A stretch of 64,000 nucleotides of DNA from NCBI GenBank assembly GCA_009760885.1, contig CM019719.1, positions 37,908,584-37,972,583 of the forward strand, in the 5' to 3' direction. Of the stretch, positions 25,401 through 36,026 are shown in pieces. The notes beneath the pieces were generated by a model. The model did not search any database. It was not told the origin of the DNA and saw nothing but the letters and a program-made list of their open reading frames with translations. Numbering within the stretch: position 1 is the stretch's first letter; each line of letters begins with the position of its first letter. The DNA comes from Achatina immaculata (taxonomy: Eukaryota > Mollusca > Gastropoda > Stylommatophora > Achatinidae). Both the position numbers and the translations under genes were made by a program.

Positions 25401-28400
25401 AAGAGTTTCACTCCTCGCGCAACATCCGAAGAATCTCATCAGCAGTGTCTTAACCTCCAGGTTAAGCCGGTTTAGGCATTTCACCCGATATGAGTGCACT
25501 TAGGATGTGGCCGACCTCCAGATCAGAGGTGCCGTGATTTGACTACTGTTTACTTCACTTAATCCTTTCTTTCATCTTTTTCCACAGTGATGCAGCACGG
25601 CAACCCCATTTGCACCTTTCTTCACTGGCTGGGAGGAGCCCCACTTCACGTGTGGCAGTTGAAGAATCTCGCCAGCAGTGGTAGATGAGCTACCAAACAT
25701 GACTCTCATCTACCCGAAGCGTCTGGTTTTCAGGCGCCAGAAATTTGCCTTCACCCCTTCTTCTGTCAGTTTAAACAGTTCTGCCATGAGAAGTCCAGGA
25801 GATGGACTTGACTGTCAGAGGCTATTTGAGACACACGCCACTGGAGTGGAGAGTGTATCCTCCACGCTACCTCCGGCAATAACAGTCCTTAGAACCCAGA
25901 CTATATCAGATGGCATTATCAAAAGGCTCTGTGAACCAAAGCTGACTAAGGCCTCATCCTACCTCCAACAAGCGCTCCTGGTTACAAATCTTGTATGCCA
26001 TGGTCATCAAGTGAAGCTTGTTTATTAGGTTCACTTTAGGAGCTAATAACTTGAGAAAGTTACTTTTAACTCAAAATGATGCCCGTTGCAAGACTTTCAG
26101 AAAGTTCAGTCACCATTTTATTCCTTTATTTTCCATCTAAATGTAGTCATATTTAGAACAAACATGATAGATTTCAAATTACAAACCTTGTTGAGGGACT
26201 ACACATTCATGATGATCAAAGAACTTTGAACACACTTCATTATGTAATTTCAAATATTTCACTCTATTATGTAGATCCTGATTTTCAGAAGTCAGTAACA
26301 TATAGTCCTGAAAAATTATATAAACATTTATAAGCTGTCAAAATTTTTATTATGCATGAGGTAGATTTTTTTAAAAACCAAATACAAGCTTTCAAAAGAA
26401 AAAAAAAATGAAAGAAATAATTTTCTTATCAATAAGAAAATAAATGGAGTGAAGAATCCTACAAAGCTGTCACAGAAAACACAGATGGTGGACATTCTCC
26501 AGCTGTTAAACTGTACTAGACTTTATCAGGCTTGAAAGTACGCAAAAAAATAATGAAAATAAGATTTGTGACAGCTCTTCATCAAAAGAAGAAATATCAA
26601 GTCTTGCGACTAGAAAAGCCAACCACTGTAGTTCCACACCCCATGTCTTGATTTATGTTCTGTAAATGCCATAATGCCATTTGCTTTATGTTTATATGAC
26701 TAGTTTTTTTATTCCAAGACATTTGTGCCTGTCTTAATCTTTTTTTTTTTTTTCATTGAATAGTTTTATTTACATATTTGTGAAACATTTCTTTCCTTTA
26801 TTTCAGTCTCATTCAGGCAAATAAAGCATAGATGATACTGTAACTTATGTAAAATTCAGCCTGTGTAAAGTTCTGCAGAATACAACCCTCACATAAATAC
26901 GAGAACAGATGTTTTACACCCTGTAATTAATTTTTTGTGAAGTAAAGAAACTAAGTAAAATAAACTGGTGACCAGCGTCTGACACTTATTTCCTGGAGTT
27001 TGTTCTATCAAAACAATTAAATATTTACTTTAAGGAAATGAGACCTCCAACTTTACCTTAAATACAACTTGTGCAGTACATCAGTGCAAACAAATTATAA
27101 CATCTAACCTCTCTTAGTTTCTGTTCATTTTCTTTCTTCTTTTGTCTGCTTTTACGTGCTGCCTCCTTATTTCTTTCTTGCTTTTCTATTCTCTTTTGAA
27201 TATCTTCAGGAGTTGGCTGTAAGAAGAAAGAAATGGCATAACATGCCTTCTTAACTGAGTGCTGAACGGAAGCAAAAATTTAACAAGTTACTTCTACATG
27301 ATAAAAAAAAGGTGGGAAGGTAATCCTGTCATGCCTTAGAGGCGCATAGGGATATGGTGTTAGTGTCCATATTTTCCTTGACCTGTCAGCACACTAAAGG
27401 GTGATATGGTCAGTATCATGCCTGGCCGCCTTTCCTTCCCCAACTCCAGAAGAAGTTGGGTAACATAACGGAGACTGTAAATTAAATGCTATTAAATTAA
27501 GAATGCAACTAAATATTCTGTACTCCAAAACTCTCATCTGTCTATGATGAGCTTATGCTTAATTTCCAGTTATCACTAACTTATTTCTACCATCAGGAAA
27601 TAAATGAAAAACAGCAAAGATAAAAATTAAAGTAACAGCAAAGATAAAAAATAAGAATGCAGTACTACTTCTATCTGCAAAATATGAACATGTATAATAA
27701 GAAAGTGCATTATTCAAGTTTCAAATCTCGTTCAAGTACTATGTTACATTAAATCTAGAGCCTTGCTTTAAAAAAATGAAGCTCCAAGTTCCTCCTGGAT
27801 CTGGTGACATTCTCATATCTTATGCCTCAGATCAAGACCTTCTAGGCAGATTCTGTAGTGCTGGCCAGCACATGTTTTCATTCTTGAAATATATATTCTA
27901 GAGACTGACCACCATTCCTGCATGAAAATTTGTGTTGGTTACCTTTGGTTGGTTCTAGTGCACACAAGACTGCAGAGACAAGTAATTAATCAAAACAAAA
28001 TGATCTGCTCATGTCTTTGCAGTTGATGAATCAGATTCAGTTAAAAGTGTACACGTATGGTTAAGCATTTTATCAAGCTATGTCTAAGAGGACAAAATAA
28101 AAGAAAATATTTCTTAAAAGACAGAAAAAAAAAATGTTTCATGGATTGTTATAGAAAGTGTAAATCATACCTGATCCTTATCTGCTGCAGAATCTGAGTT
28201 ATTCCTCCATGCTTCTTCTTTACCTTCGGCTCGCATCTTTTCCTTGAGTCTGCTCTTCAACTGTGATTTAACATTTGCATTTTCTGCACCCATGGTGGAT
28301 GCACTGTGCTCATTAGCAACACTGCTGGGCATAGGATCAACATCCAAGGTAATCCTATTCTCAACACCTAGATAGGAATCATTACTACCCAGTCTTGCTG

Positions 28401-28581
28401 AACTTAACAGATAAGAATCATTACTACCCAGTCTTGCTGAACTTAATAGATAGGAATCGTTACTACCCAGTCTTGCTGAACTTAACTCTTGTGTTAAATT
28501 TTCAAGAGGGTGATCATAATCAAGAGAGTAATCATCTATTGAATCTAGAAAATCACCACTTGCACACTGCTGCTGAGCCAT
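21913..28581 (-). CDS. bZIP transcription factor 1 (four coding exons)
   Basis: Exons on the minus strand: 28581-28171, 27216-27109, 26307-26187 and 22475-21913. All junctions are GT-AG with matching phases (0, 0, 1), giving 400 residues. The start ATG at 28581 has A at -3 and G at +4. Residues 153-161 hold the bZIP signature N-x7-R (NKEAARKSR). Heptad positions 171, 178, 185 and 192 are Leu and 199 is Cys, so the leucine zipper is exactly in register. After the zipper comes FFDHHEC (202-208), recalling the H..C motif after Fos/ATF3/BATF zippers. The N-terminus is acidic and carries a triplicated 13-residue repeat; the C-terminal exon is Ser/Thr/Asn-rich and ends PPPEKKPRLE. Expected role: nuclear DNA-binding factor acting as a homo- or heterodimer. 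Its subfamily is not settled by eye. It shares exon structure with bZIP-2. Confidence 0.88.
22476..26186 (-). other. bZIP-1 intron 3, repeat-rich
   Basis: Holds two degenerate S3-like SINE pieces (about 23200-23275 and 23510-23620, recognisable by acccagctgtaaaaatgagt) and the composite repeat at 24430-25690. A 116-codon plus-strand open frame at 25678-26028 has no recognised homology. Confidence 0.5.
24430..25690. repeat. Composite dispersed repeat with hairpin-bearing tandem modules
   Basis: Two kinds of tandem module. Module 1 (about 24600-24890; about 85-105 bp, three copies plus a partial) carries CTCACCGG ... CTGGGTGAG, complementary ends that can pair. Module 2 (units near 24990, 25097, 25208 and 25452; about 105-120 bp) carries ccagtttaggcatattt and a short dyad such as gacctctagagcggaggtc. 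A third stretch (about 25340-25440 and again 25585-25680) reads cacggcaacc ... gaatctcgccagcagtgg; a relative lies in the bZIP-2 3' UTR and its pseudogene. A second, inverted copy of modules 1 and 2 is at about 54570-55165. No protein product seen and element class unknown. Confidence 0.7.
26187..26307 (-). CDS. bZIP-1 exon 3: leucine zipper
   Basis: 121 bp, entering in phase 0 and leaving in phase 1; acceptor atttttcag, donor CAAG|GTTTG. Encodes Leu at 178, 185 and 192, then Cys 199 and the DHHEC segment. Confidence 0.88.
26308..27108 (-). other. bZIP-1 intron 2
   Basis: AT-rich, with poly-A at 26399-26408 and poly-T at 26741-26754. Nothing else recognised. Confidence 0.5.
27109..27216 (-). 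CDS. bZIP-1 exon 2: DNA-binding basic region
   Basis: 108 bp, phase 0 at both ends; acceptor ttcttacag, donor GAGAG|GTTAG. Encodes residues 138-173 including NKEAARKSR and the first zipper leucine (171). Same length and phase as bZIP-2 exon 2. Confidence 0.9.
27310..27470 (-). mobile_element. SINE S3 fragment in bZIP-1 intron 1
   Basis: Reverse complement matches the S3 body: ttctggagttggggaaggaa, then a GCCAGGCATGATACTGACC block, caaggaaaatatgg and the ending ggcatgacaggattacc. The tRNA-like 5' part is missing. Confidence 0.8.
28171..28581 (-). CDS. bZIP-1 exon 1: acidic N-terminus with 13-residue repeats
   Basis: 137 codons from ATG to donor CAG|GTATGA, phase 0. Starts MAQQQ. Residues about 33-71 are three copies of a 13-residue unit SSARLGSNDSYLL, the last degrading after SYL. 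A basic, helical-looking segment (QLKSRLKEKMRAEGK) precedes the junction, as a comparable Lys/Arg-rich segment does in bZIP-2 exon 1. The frame is open upstream of the ATG to 28770, but that part is hydrophobic and has no initiation context, so I take it as 5' UTR or intron. Confidence 0.8.
28369..28485 (-). repeat. 39-bp coding tandem repeat, 3 copies, in bZIP-1
   Basis: Three in-frame 39-bp units encode the SSARLGSNDSYLL repeat. The units differ at only a few bases, suggesting recent expansion and likely length polymorphism. Confidence 0.9.
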
Positions 28582-29469
28582 TATGCTTTTATTCACTTGT
28601 AAAAGTGATTTTAAGGAACAGAAGCAAGTCAGAAGCAACACAGCTTTAGTGTAGCAAATTCTTTTTGTAACCACCGTTGTTGGATATATCATAAAGACTG
28701 TTTTCTCAACCACTTGTTCCACTACAATGTGACAGCTGCTGAAAAACAAAAATACACCGATTAAGCACAAGTTTACATCAAAATTTACTACTATTAACTA
28801 GTGCTTAGTCACATATTACTGAAATGTGAGGAAAAAAAATTATGCACCAAGACCCTCCCAAAAAAATGGAGTTCACTATTTCTTAACATGTCTTAACAAA
28901 GAAATAAAAATGTTCGGTATTTCAAAACAAAACAAATCTAAAAAAAAAAACAGTGTTCAGTATTTCTCAAGGAGGGCCTAATACACAACAATACTTATTA
29001 TTTCCAACAAGAGCCAAACAATAAACAATATTTGATATTTGCACAATAGGTATACTGGAGACTCAAAAAAAAAAAAAGAGGAGCTGTATGAGGAAGCACT
29101 GTAAGACGGAATACTTTCTGATGAACAACCCATGTATTTGAAGCTTTCCAAATAATAGTGATCAGCAATGAGCAGTGTTTATGCAGTGGTAAGTAGATAA
29201 CACAGACATTACAAACTGAGTCAGCTGATTCTGAACTGCACTGTTAACTGCCAATTTAACTCAGCAGCCTATAAAATATGAAATAAAAATGAAATATGAA
29301 ATAAAAGCAACAGGACCTGAGCAGGCTTGATGATAAATTAGAGTCCACAGGTTGTCTGTGTTTTCTTTTTTTTGGTTTACTAACTTGATATGTAGAAAGT
29401 GTAAAGATGTCTTATCTATGCTATTTATAACATGTATAGGGCTTTTAACAAATAAAGAATCTGTGGAGA
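28582..29469. other. 5' flank of bZIP-1
   Basis: Poly-A runs (28940-28950, 29067-29078) and no recognised element. An untranslated first exon of bZIP-1 may lie here, but I see no convincing promoter or acceptor. Confidence 0.35.
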
Positions 29470-29952
29470 GGAGCAGACAGAACCACAAAAATAAGATTTT
29501 TAAGAGCATGCATCTTTCCCAACACAACATATGCCTGTGAGACCTGGACACTTAAAAAAACAGCTGAGAAACACATAAATGCCTTTGAATGTAAATGCTA
29601 CAGAAGAGTTCTCCAAATATCGTGGACACAAAAAAGAACAAATATATCTATACTACAAGAGCTTAATACTGAAGAAGGCTGGCTAGTAAAGAGGATTAAA
29701 GAGAGAAAACTGAAATATTTTGGACACATTAAACGTCATGATAATTTAGAGAAGACCGTATTGGAAGGATACATAATGGGAAAAAGAAAAAGAGGAAGAC
29801 CAAAACGAAGATGGCTGCAAGACATCGTTGACGATCTGCAAATGGATGCAGCAGCAGCAGGCCATCTTGCTTACAACCGAGAGGCCCACAGGAGTGCTGT
29901 TTGGGAGGCAAAGTTCCGCAAGGGACATGCAAATGAATGAATGAATGAATGA
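29470..29952 (+). mobile_element. LINE E2 3' part with (GAAT)n tail
   Basis: Encodes, with breaks, YACETWTL, INAFECKCYRSVLQ, EGWLVKRIKERKLKYFGHI, RGRPKRRWLQDIVDDL and KFRKGHANE before the GAAT tail. A short piece at about 30005-30095 (KFNYL ... ADGKCTVEI, then SRIVK) looks like the segment just upstream in the same kind of ORF but lies after the tail, so it belongs to another broken copy. Confidence 0.85.
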
Positions 29953-30118
29953 TGGGGCTGTTAAACCAACTCTACACAAACTGAAATACACTGACACAAG
30001 CAGATAAATTCAATTACCTCTGAAAAGCAACAGCAGATGGCAAATGTACAGTTGAAATCATGTCAAGAATAGTAAAGGTAAAATCAGCTTTTAAGACATG
30101 ATTATTGTAGACAATAAC

Positions 30119-30337
30119 TAAGGGTATCTGAGTGGTGAAGTGTTCAGTGCACTAGTCTCTCATAGCAAAGGGTTCAAATCTGGCCAGAGTCACGCCTGTC
30201 ACCCAGCTGTAAAAATGGGTACCCAACCACTTCTGGAGTTGGGGAAGGAAAGTGCTGACAAGTCAAGGAAAATATGCTCACTAACACAAAATCCCTATGT
30301 GCCTCTAAGGCATGACAGGATTACCTTTACCTTTACC
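30119..30337 (+). mobile_element. SINE S3, complete, with 11-bp TSD
   Basis: Perfect TSD TAGACAATAAC at 30108-30118 and 30338-30348. The 5' part is tRNA-like: an A-box-like tctgagtggtgaag and a B box agggttcaaatct. The body has acccagctgtaaaaatgggt and the tail is ttacctttacctttacc. Nested between LINE fragments. Confidence 0.9.
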
Positions 30338-30348
30338 TAGACAATAAC

Positions 30349-32665
30349 AAAATAGTACTTAAGAACTGCTTCAGTGTCCTACAAGACGAAGCAGAAATGT
30401 CCATATTAGAGTTCAATAAAACACTACAGGAAACAGCAAAAGAGGTGCTGGGATATCGGAAAAGGAGAAAAGAGGAATGGATAAGCAAGACCACATGGGA
30501 AAAGATAGAGCAAAGAAAAGAAATCAAGAAAAAATTACTGAACACCAAATCACAACAGCTTAAAGAACGAGTTTTAAGTAATTATGCACAAAAAGACAAA
30601 GAAGTGAAGGAATCATGCCGTCAAGATAAACGTCAATATTATGACAACTTAGCAGAAACAGCAGAGAAAGCAGCATATACAAATGACATGAAAACCATAA
30701 ATAAAATCACAAAGCAGATGACAGGTAACTTCAACACAACATGTGAAAGTGCAGTAAGAACACAAAATGGACAACTGGTCAGTGGAGAAAGAGAAAAAAT
30801 TGAAAGATGGAGGGAACACTTTAACACCCTACTAAACAGAACACAAGCAGCACAAACAATAGACATACCTGAAGCAAAAACGGAACTAAATATCAATACA
30901 GGACCAATAACAATAAATGAAGTAAAGGAGGCGATAAAGAAGCTAAAATCAGACAGGGCACCAGGTGAAGATGAAGTGACTGCTGAGATGTTGAAATCAG
31001 AAGAAACAGAAACACCAAAACAACTTTGCCGGATATTACAACAAATTTGGGATCTAGAAAAAGCCCCAGAGGAGTGGAAAACTGGCCTTATAGTAAAACT
31101 ACCAAAGAAGGGTGACCTCAGAGACTGCGGGAACTGGAGAGGCATTACCCTACTGCCACTCACCAGTAAAGTATTTTGCAGAATAATCATCAACAGAATT
31201 GTACCAACACTTGAGGAAAAACTTTGGAAAGAGCAGGCAGGATTTAGGAAAGCAAGATCATGCATAGACCACATATTTGTACTTAGACAAATATTAAAAC
31301 AGGCAAATGAGTGGCATAGCACAACATATGCATTATTCATAGATTTTGAGAAAGCCTTTGACAGTGTCAACAGAGATGCACTGTGGAAAATCCTAAGATG
31401 GCATGGCCTCCCCCATAAAATAGTTAATGTAATCAAAGCCCTATACGAGGGTTTTCAGTGCAAAGTTATCTGTGGAGAACATACCTCCAGCAGCTTTAGG
31501 GTACAAACAGGAGTGAAACAGGGATGTGTACTATCACCAACATTATTTATCTTGGCAGTAGACTGGTTAATGAAGGAGGCAACATCAGACAAACGCAGAG
31601 GATTACAATGGACCCTTGACACAGTGCTGGAGGACCTTGACTTTGCGGATGACATTTGTCTATTATCAAGCAGTCACAAAGATATGCAAAATAAAATAAA
31701 CAAGCTAACTCAGAATGCAAACAACATAGGACTAAAGATCAACGTAGGAAAGACAAAGTTAATGAAACAAATGTGAACAACAGAAATGTACTCAGAGTAG
31801 ATAACAAGTTAGTGGAGGAAGTCAACGAATTTGTATACCTTGGCAGCAGAGTAGTAGAAAATGGAGATAGCACAGAGGACATCAACAGCAGACTTACTAG
31901 AGCAAACCAGGCTTTTGCAATGCTGCAGACTCTATGGAAATAAAAAAAAACTAAGCATAAATATGAAAATCAGGATATTTAAGAGTAATGTTCTAAGTGT
32001 ACTACTCTATGGAAGTGAATGCTGGAAAATCACCAAAACCATAGAAAACAAGTTGAATTCTTTCCAGACTAAATGTTTACGAAGAATTAGAATAATATTT
32101 TGGCCAAACACCATAAGAAATAACATCTTATTAGCAGAAATGCAGATGAAACCACTGAAAACAATTATTGAGGAAAGACGTTGGCGATGGTTGGGACATG
32201 TGCTCCGAATGACTGACAACTCACTACCAAAAATAGCACTAAGATGGACACCACAGGGGAACAGAAGTAAGGGTAAGGAACAATTTTTTATAAATAGGAA
32301 ACTACGAGGTTTTTGGTACGGTAAAGTAAGAGAACAAATATTGTAGGATTAAACCTCGAAAAAATCATAGACAAAGCACTTTAATGAGACGTGAGAGAAA
32401 GAAAAATCACAAGAGAATTACCTGGGATTCGAACACGGACTCCGGTAGGACGAGCAGCCGTCTAGCCACGAGAGAACAGCGTACTATCGACTTAGCCAAC
32501 TAGAAGGGTAGACCAAAAGAGACATGGAGAAGAACAACAGAAAGGATGTTGAGCAATAAAGGGCTCACCTGGGCAAGAGCAGAAAAAAAGGTGAAGGACA
32601 GGCATTTGTGGAAAACCCTTGCGGAAGCCCCATGTGCCCTGGGCACTTAAGGTTCAGAGAGAGAG
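30349..32665 (+). mobile_element. LINE E1, longest copy (RT ORF to 3' tail)
   Basis: Non-LTR retrotransposon, 5'-truncated before the endonuclease. A 459-residue open frame (30397-31776) holds the reverse transcriptase: GNWRGITLLP at about residue 245, QAGFRKARSCIDHI, FIDFEKAFDSVNR (first catalytic Asp), GVKQGCVLSPTLF and DFADDICLL (catalytic FADD near residue 415). The frame breaks at about 31772 by loss of one A relative to the 47-kb copy. It continues in other frames through FVYLGSR, YGSECWKI and RRWRWLGHVLRM to the end APCALGT and the tail ggttcagagagagaga. A SINE interrupts it at 32276-32503. It would copy itself by target-primed reverse transcription; this copy is inactive. Clade not assigned. 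Confidence 0.9.
32276..32503 (-). mobile_element. SINE S1 inserted in LINE E1, with TSD
   Basis: Flanked by AAGGGTA at 32269-32275 and 32504-32510, so E1 is older. The minus strand reads tRNA-like ttggctaagtcgatagtacg (A-box region), then gtgttcgaatccc (B box), then an unrelated 3' body ending in tttataaaaaattgttcct. tRNA-derived, transcribed by RNA polymerase III if active. Confidence 0.92.
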
Positions 32666-33829
32666 AATAACAAATAAGAGAATGTCCCAAGACTGCGCCA
32701 ACTATGAGACACTGAGAAGCAATTACTGGCTCAGTTACACCACCAAAGAAGATAAGTTCTATGGTTCCATACATGAACTACAAAAAACAGTGAAATTTAT
32801 CCAAGAGATAGGACTGCAGATATAGACCAAAAAATGCATACTATGAAGAAGAAGAGAATGTCCTTAAAAATGATAAAAAGGGTTTTACTTTACAGAGTCA
32901 AAATTGCTTCACAATTATGGTGCTTGGACCAACAACAACAACAAAAAATCATCAAACAGATGAACATAAACTGGAAGCAAAAGACATGATTTTGGAGAAA
33001 GAAGCAACAATTACTCTGTATAGCTATAAAAACAAATGAAGAAATTTTTTTTTAAGTTGCAGAACACAAAAAACTACTTTTAAAATAATAAGGAAAAAAA
33101 CAATCACAAATTTTTGTACACAGAAATTAGAGAACCTGACTGTCACATGAAAGGCAAAACTCACAGAAAGTCACAGTCGAAAAAAACTCAAGAAGAGAGA
33201 CCAGAGAAAATATATCTGAATGAGCTAATCAGGTGGCACAGAAAATGGAAGGCAATCATACTGTCTGGATACACCAAGGAATGTACAGAACTGAGAACCA
33301 TGATGATCTTCACTGCATCCTGGCACTGTACATGATCAATCAAACCAATCATTGAGTTGATTAGCACTGCAATCATCAGATTGTTGTGTAATAATACCAT
33401 TGAGAAACACATATACAAATGACAGGGACAGAAGTGAAATATAATTTCAATACAAAACACACTATAATTATCACTGTCCTATACAGATGTACACAAATAA
33501 GAAAATCTGGGACAAACCTGAAGACATGATGCAAAAGAAGAGACTGAATTTTGCAACATAAACAATTGCCAATTATAAGTACTGGTCATGGATTGTGCCA
33601 TGATGAAGCCATTGGGCAAAATGATACTTAGTAACATCCACACTAAGACAAAAAAAATCAATTAGCTGTCATTAAATGTAAGAATATTTCCTAAGTTATT
33701 GTTAACGACTAAAAATATATCAGTTGTGTTATTACTCTTCAGTCCCAAATATCTTGAGTGATGTCAAAGGACACTGTTGATTATAACATCAACATTTGCT
33801 CTTTTTATCATTGCAAATAATTCATTCAT
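32666..33829. other. Intergenic AT-rich DNA
   Basis: No gene or element recognised. Confidence 0.35.
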
Positions 33830-34395
33830 TCATTTGCATGTCCCTTGCAGAACGTTGCCTCCCTAACAGCACTCCTGTACATCTCTCGGTTGTGAGAAAG
33901 ATGGCCTGCTGCTGATACATCCATTTGCAGATCATCAACAATGTCTTGCAGACATCTTCACCTTGGTATTCCTCTCTTTCTTTTTCCTATTTTGTACCCT
34001 TCCAAGATGGTTTTCTCTAGATTATCATGACGTTTAATGTGTCCAAAATATTTAAGTTTTCTCCAGATTATCATGACGTTTAATGTGTCCAAAATATTTA
34101 TGTTTTTTTAAAAAATCTTCTTTACTAGCTAGCCTTCTTCAATATTAAGTTCTTGTAGTATATATATATATATATATATATATGTTCTTTTTTGTGTCCA
34201 TGATATTTGAAGAACACTTCTGTAGCATTTACATTCAAAGGCATTTATGTGTTTCTCAGCTGTTTTGTTAAGTGTCCAGGTCTCACAGGCATATGTTGTG
34301 TTGGGAAAGATGCATGCCCTTAAAAATCGTATTTTTGTAGTTCTTTGCAAATGATAGCTAATGAATATATTGCGCACATTCTCTGTCACCACGGA
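33830..34395 (-). mobile_element. LINE E2 3' part, minus orientation
   Basis: Starts with the CATT tail and reads on the minus strand through the E2 end; the open part at 34392-34129 carries TKIRFLRACIFPN, YACETWTLNK and FECKCYRSVLQIS. A TA microsatellite at 34159-34182 interrupts it. A 46-bp block is tandemly duplicated at 34016-34107. Confidence 0.85.
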
Positions 34396-34904
34396 TACTG
34401 TATTTGCTACACAAACTTACAGCTAATTCTGTCTGTTCCCCTATACTGATACAGCTAAATGTTTTATGTATTTCAACGTGTGTACAACTGAGATAGCTCC
34501 CTGAAACAACTTTGCTGTGAACGTGACCACCATTGTATGTACACTGAAGTCCTTAGCAATCGTTTACACCAGTTTTTCTCCGTGCATATTTTCTTATCAT
34601 CTCTTGTATGATTTCTGTCTTAAATGTTGCAATAAATCATCATATGAAGTACTATTATGTTTACAAATGATTACAACTAACGTGACTTACCTACAGAAAC
34701 GAACAATCACAACTGACCAAGCTCTCTCAAGAACATTCTATCTTCTATAATACCAGAGGGGGGTTTCCCTAGACCGACATACACCACACTTCGTGAAGTA
34801 TAACCTTCTACGCCATCCGCCATAAAATAGACTCAACCTATCGAAAAAAAACCAACGACTTTACATATTCGGGAAAGTCTATTAATAATAAATGGGGGTG
34901 TGAA

Positions 34905-35002
34905 GGTTTAAAATCTACAACAACGCTGGCTTAAGCCAGTAGTGCACAGGCTTAAGCCAGCGTTGTTGTAGATTTTAAACCTGTGCACTACTGGCTTAAG
35001 CC
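34905..35002. repeat. Nested perfect palindrome (33-bp arms plus overlapping second stem)
   Basis: Arm 34905-34937 (ggtttaaaatctacaacaac then gctggcttaagcc) pairs perfectly with 34949-34981 across an 11-nt loop agtagtgcaca. The loop's own reverse complement tgtgcactact follows at 34982-34992, then ggcttaagcc again. A second stem (34928-34950 with 34980-35002) can therefore form only if the first opens. Confidence 0.95.
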
Positions 35003-35352
35003 TACAACTCACTCTGCTTAATCACAGCAATAACACAGATCATAACTTTGTCATTACACAGTAACAGTAACAAATAGCCACTCCTCAAAGTTTCGGTTTC
35101 AACATGACACTTGCTAAATATTTATAATATTCACTGTACTTTTATATCAGAAAGTAAATAGGAAGTCACTATCAGAGAGACTCCAGCACATAGTTCATGC
35201 GTCCATTATGTGTGAACTGAATAATTTTAATTGTTTTCGATCAAACACCCTGTTTTACAAGTTAATGCTTATGTTTTTGAACATATGCAAGGAATCTTGA
35301 ATATAAACCCCCTCCCCCTTTTCCTTTACTGTTCATATATTCCTGCCTCAAC

Positions 35353-35386
35353 TCCCCTCCCCCCCCCCCGGCGGGGGGGGGGGGGG
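35353..35386. repeat. C-run/G-run hairpin at the duplication edge
   Basis: A C-rich run of about 17 bases is followed by ggc and a 14-base G-run: a near-perfect homopolymer palindrome. It abuts the point (about 35388) where similarity to the bZIP-2 locus begins. Confidence 0.85.
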
Positions 35387-36026
35387 TGACATTTACCTGC
35401 ACTTTTCTTGAGCAGAGAAGCAAGTACATAACTGGAAATAATCTACTCTATTAATTTAATACAGTAACACCCATGTTAATGTCTACTCTAGTGAGTCTCA
35501 CTTTGTAGTTTCATTAGCATCAGATATAGTTTGGGTTGATGGATCTCAGTATAGCAGTAAAGTGGAATCCCTTGGCAGCTATTTCCTTTATCAAAACTTT
35601 GAGTAAATCATCACATTCAATGTGCCACAGTTCTTTTCCTGACTTCATGCGATGTTCTTAAGAAACAGGCTAATCTACTGTAGGATGCTTGTTAATCATA
35701 CCCAGTTGACCAGATTGAGGTAGAAGTGTTATGCACTACAAGGATATGGTCTTAATAAGCCATGTTTTTGCTCTGCTGACCATTTTTTACATTATTATTT
35801 AAAAAATGCAGCGAGAAACTTAGATAATGCAAATTTTCACATTGCAAGAGCAAGTGCCTCTAGAGCATTTATGTAAGGTGATGTAATTTATGCTACTGGA
35901 CATAGCTTAGCCATGTGAAGTCGGTTTAATTCTCAGAATTATTTTCTGTTTTTTTTCTTTTCTTTCTTTAATCTCTCAGAAATTTGAAAACCTAACTAAT
36001 GAGAACAGACAGCTGGTGGAGGATAT

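Larger units (their letters stand above)
34396..35387. other. Intergenic DNA with palindromic structures
   Basis: Apart from the nested palindrome and the C/G hairpin listed separately, nothing is recognised. A short CpG-richer patch lies near 34750-34830. Confidence 0.4.

Noticed and set aside
25678..26028. 116-codon plus-strand open frame in bZIP-1 intron 3
   Set aside because: Follows directly on the composite repeat, has no recognisable motif and lies antisense in an intron.
28582..28770. N-terminal extension of bZIP-1 to 28770
   Set aside because: Hydrophobic, with no good initiation context; the ATG at 28581 has A at -3 and G at +4 and begins an acidic region like that of bZIP-2.
30639..31436. 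265-codon minus-strand open frame
   Set aside because: Shadow of the E1 reverse transcriptase frame; low-complexity Ser/Phe composition.
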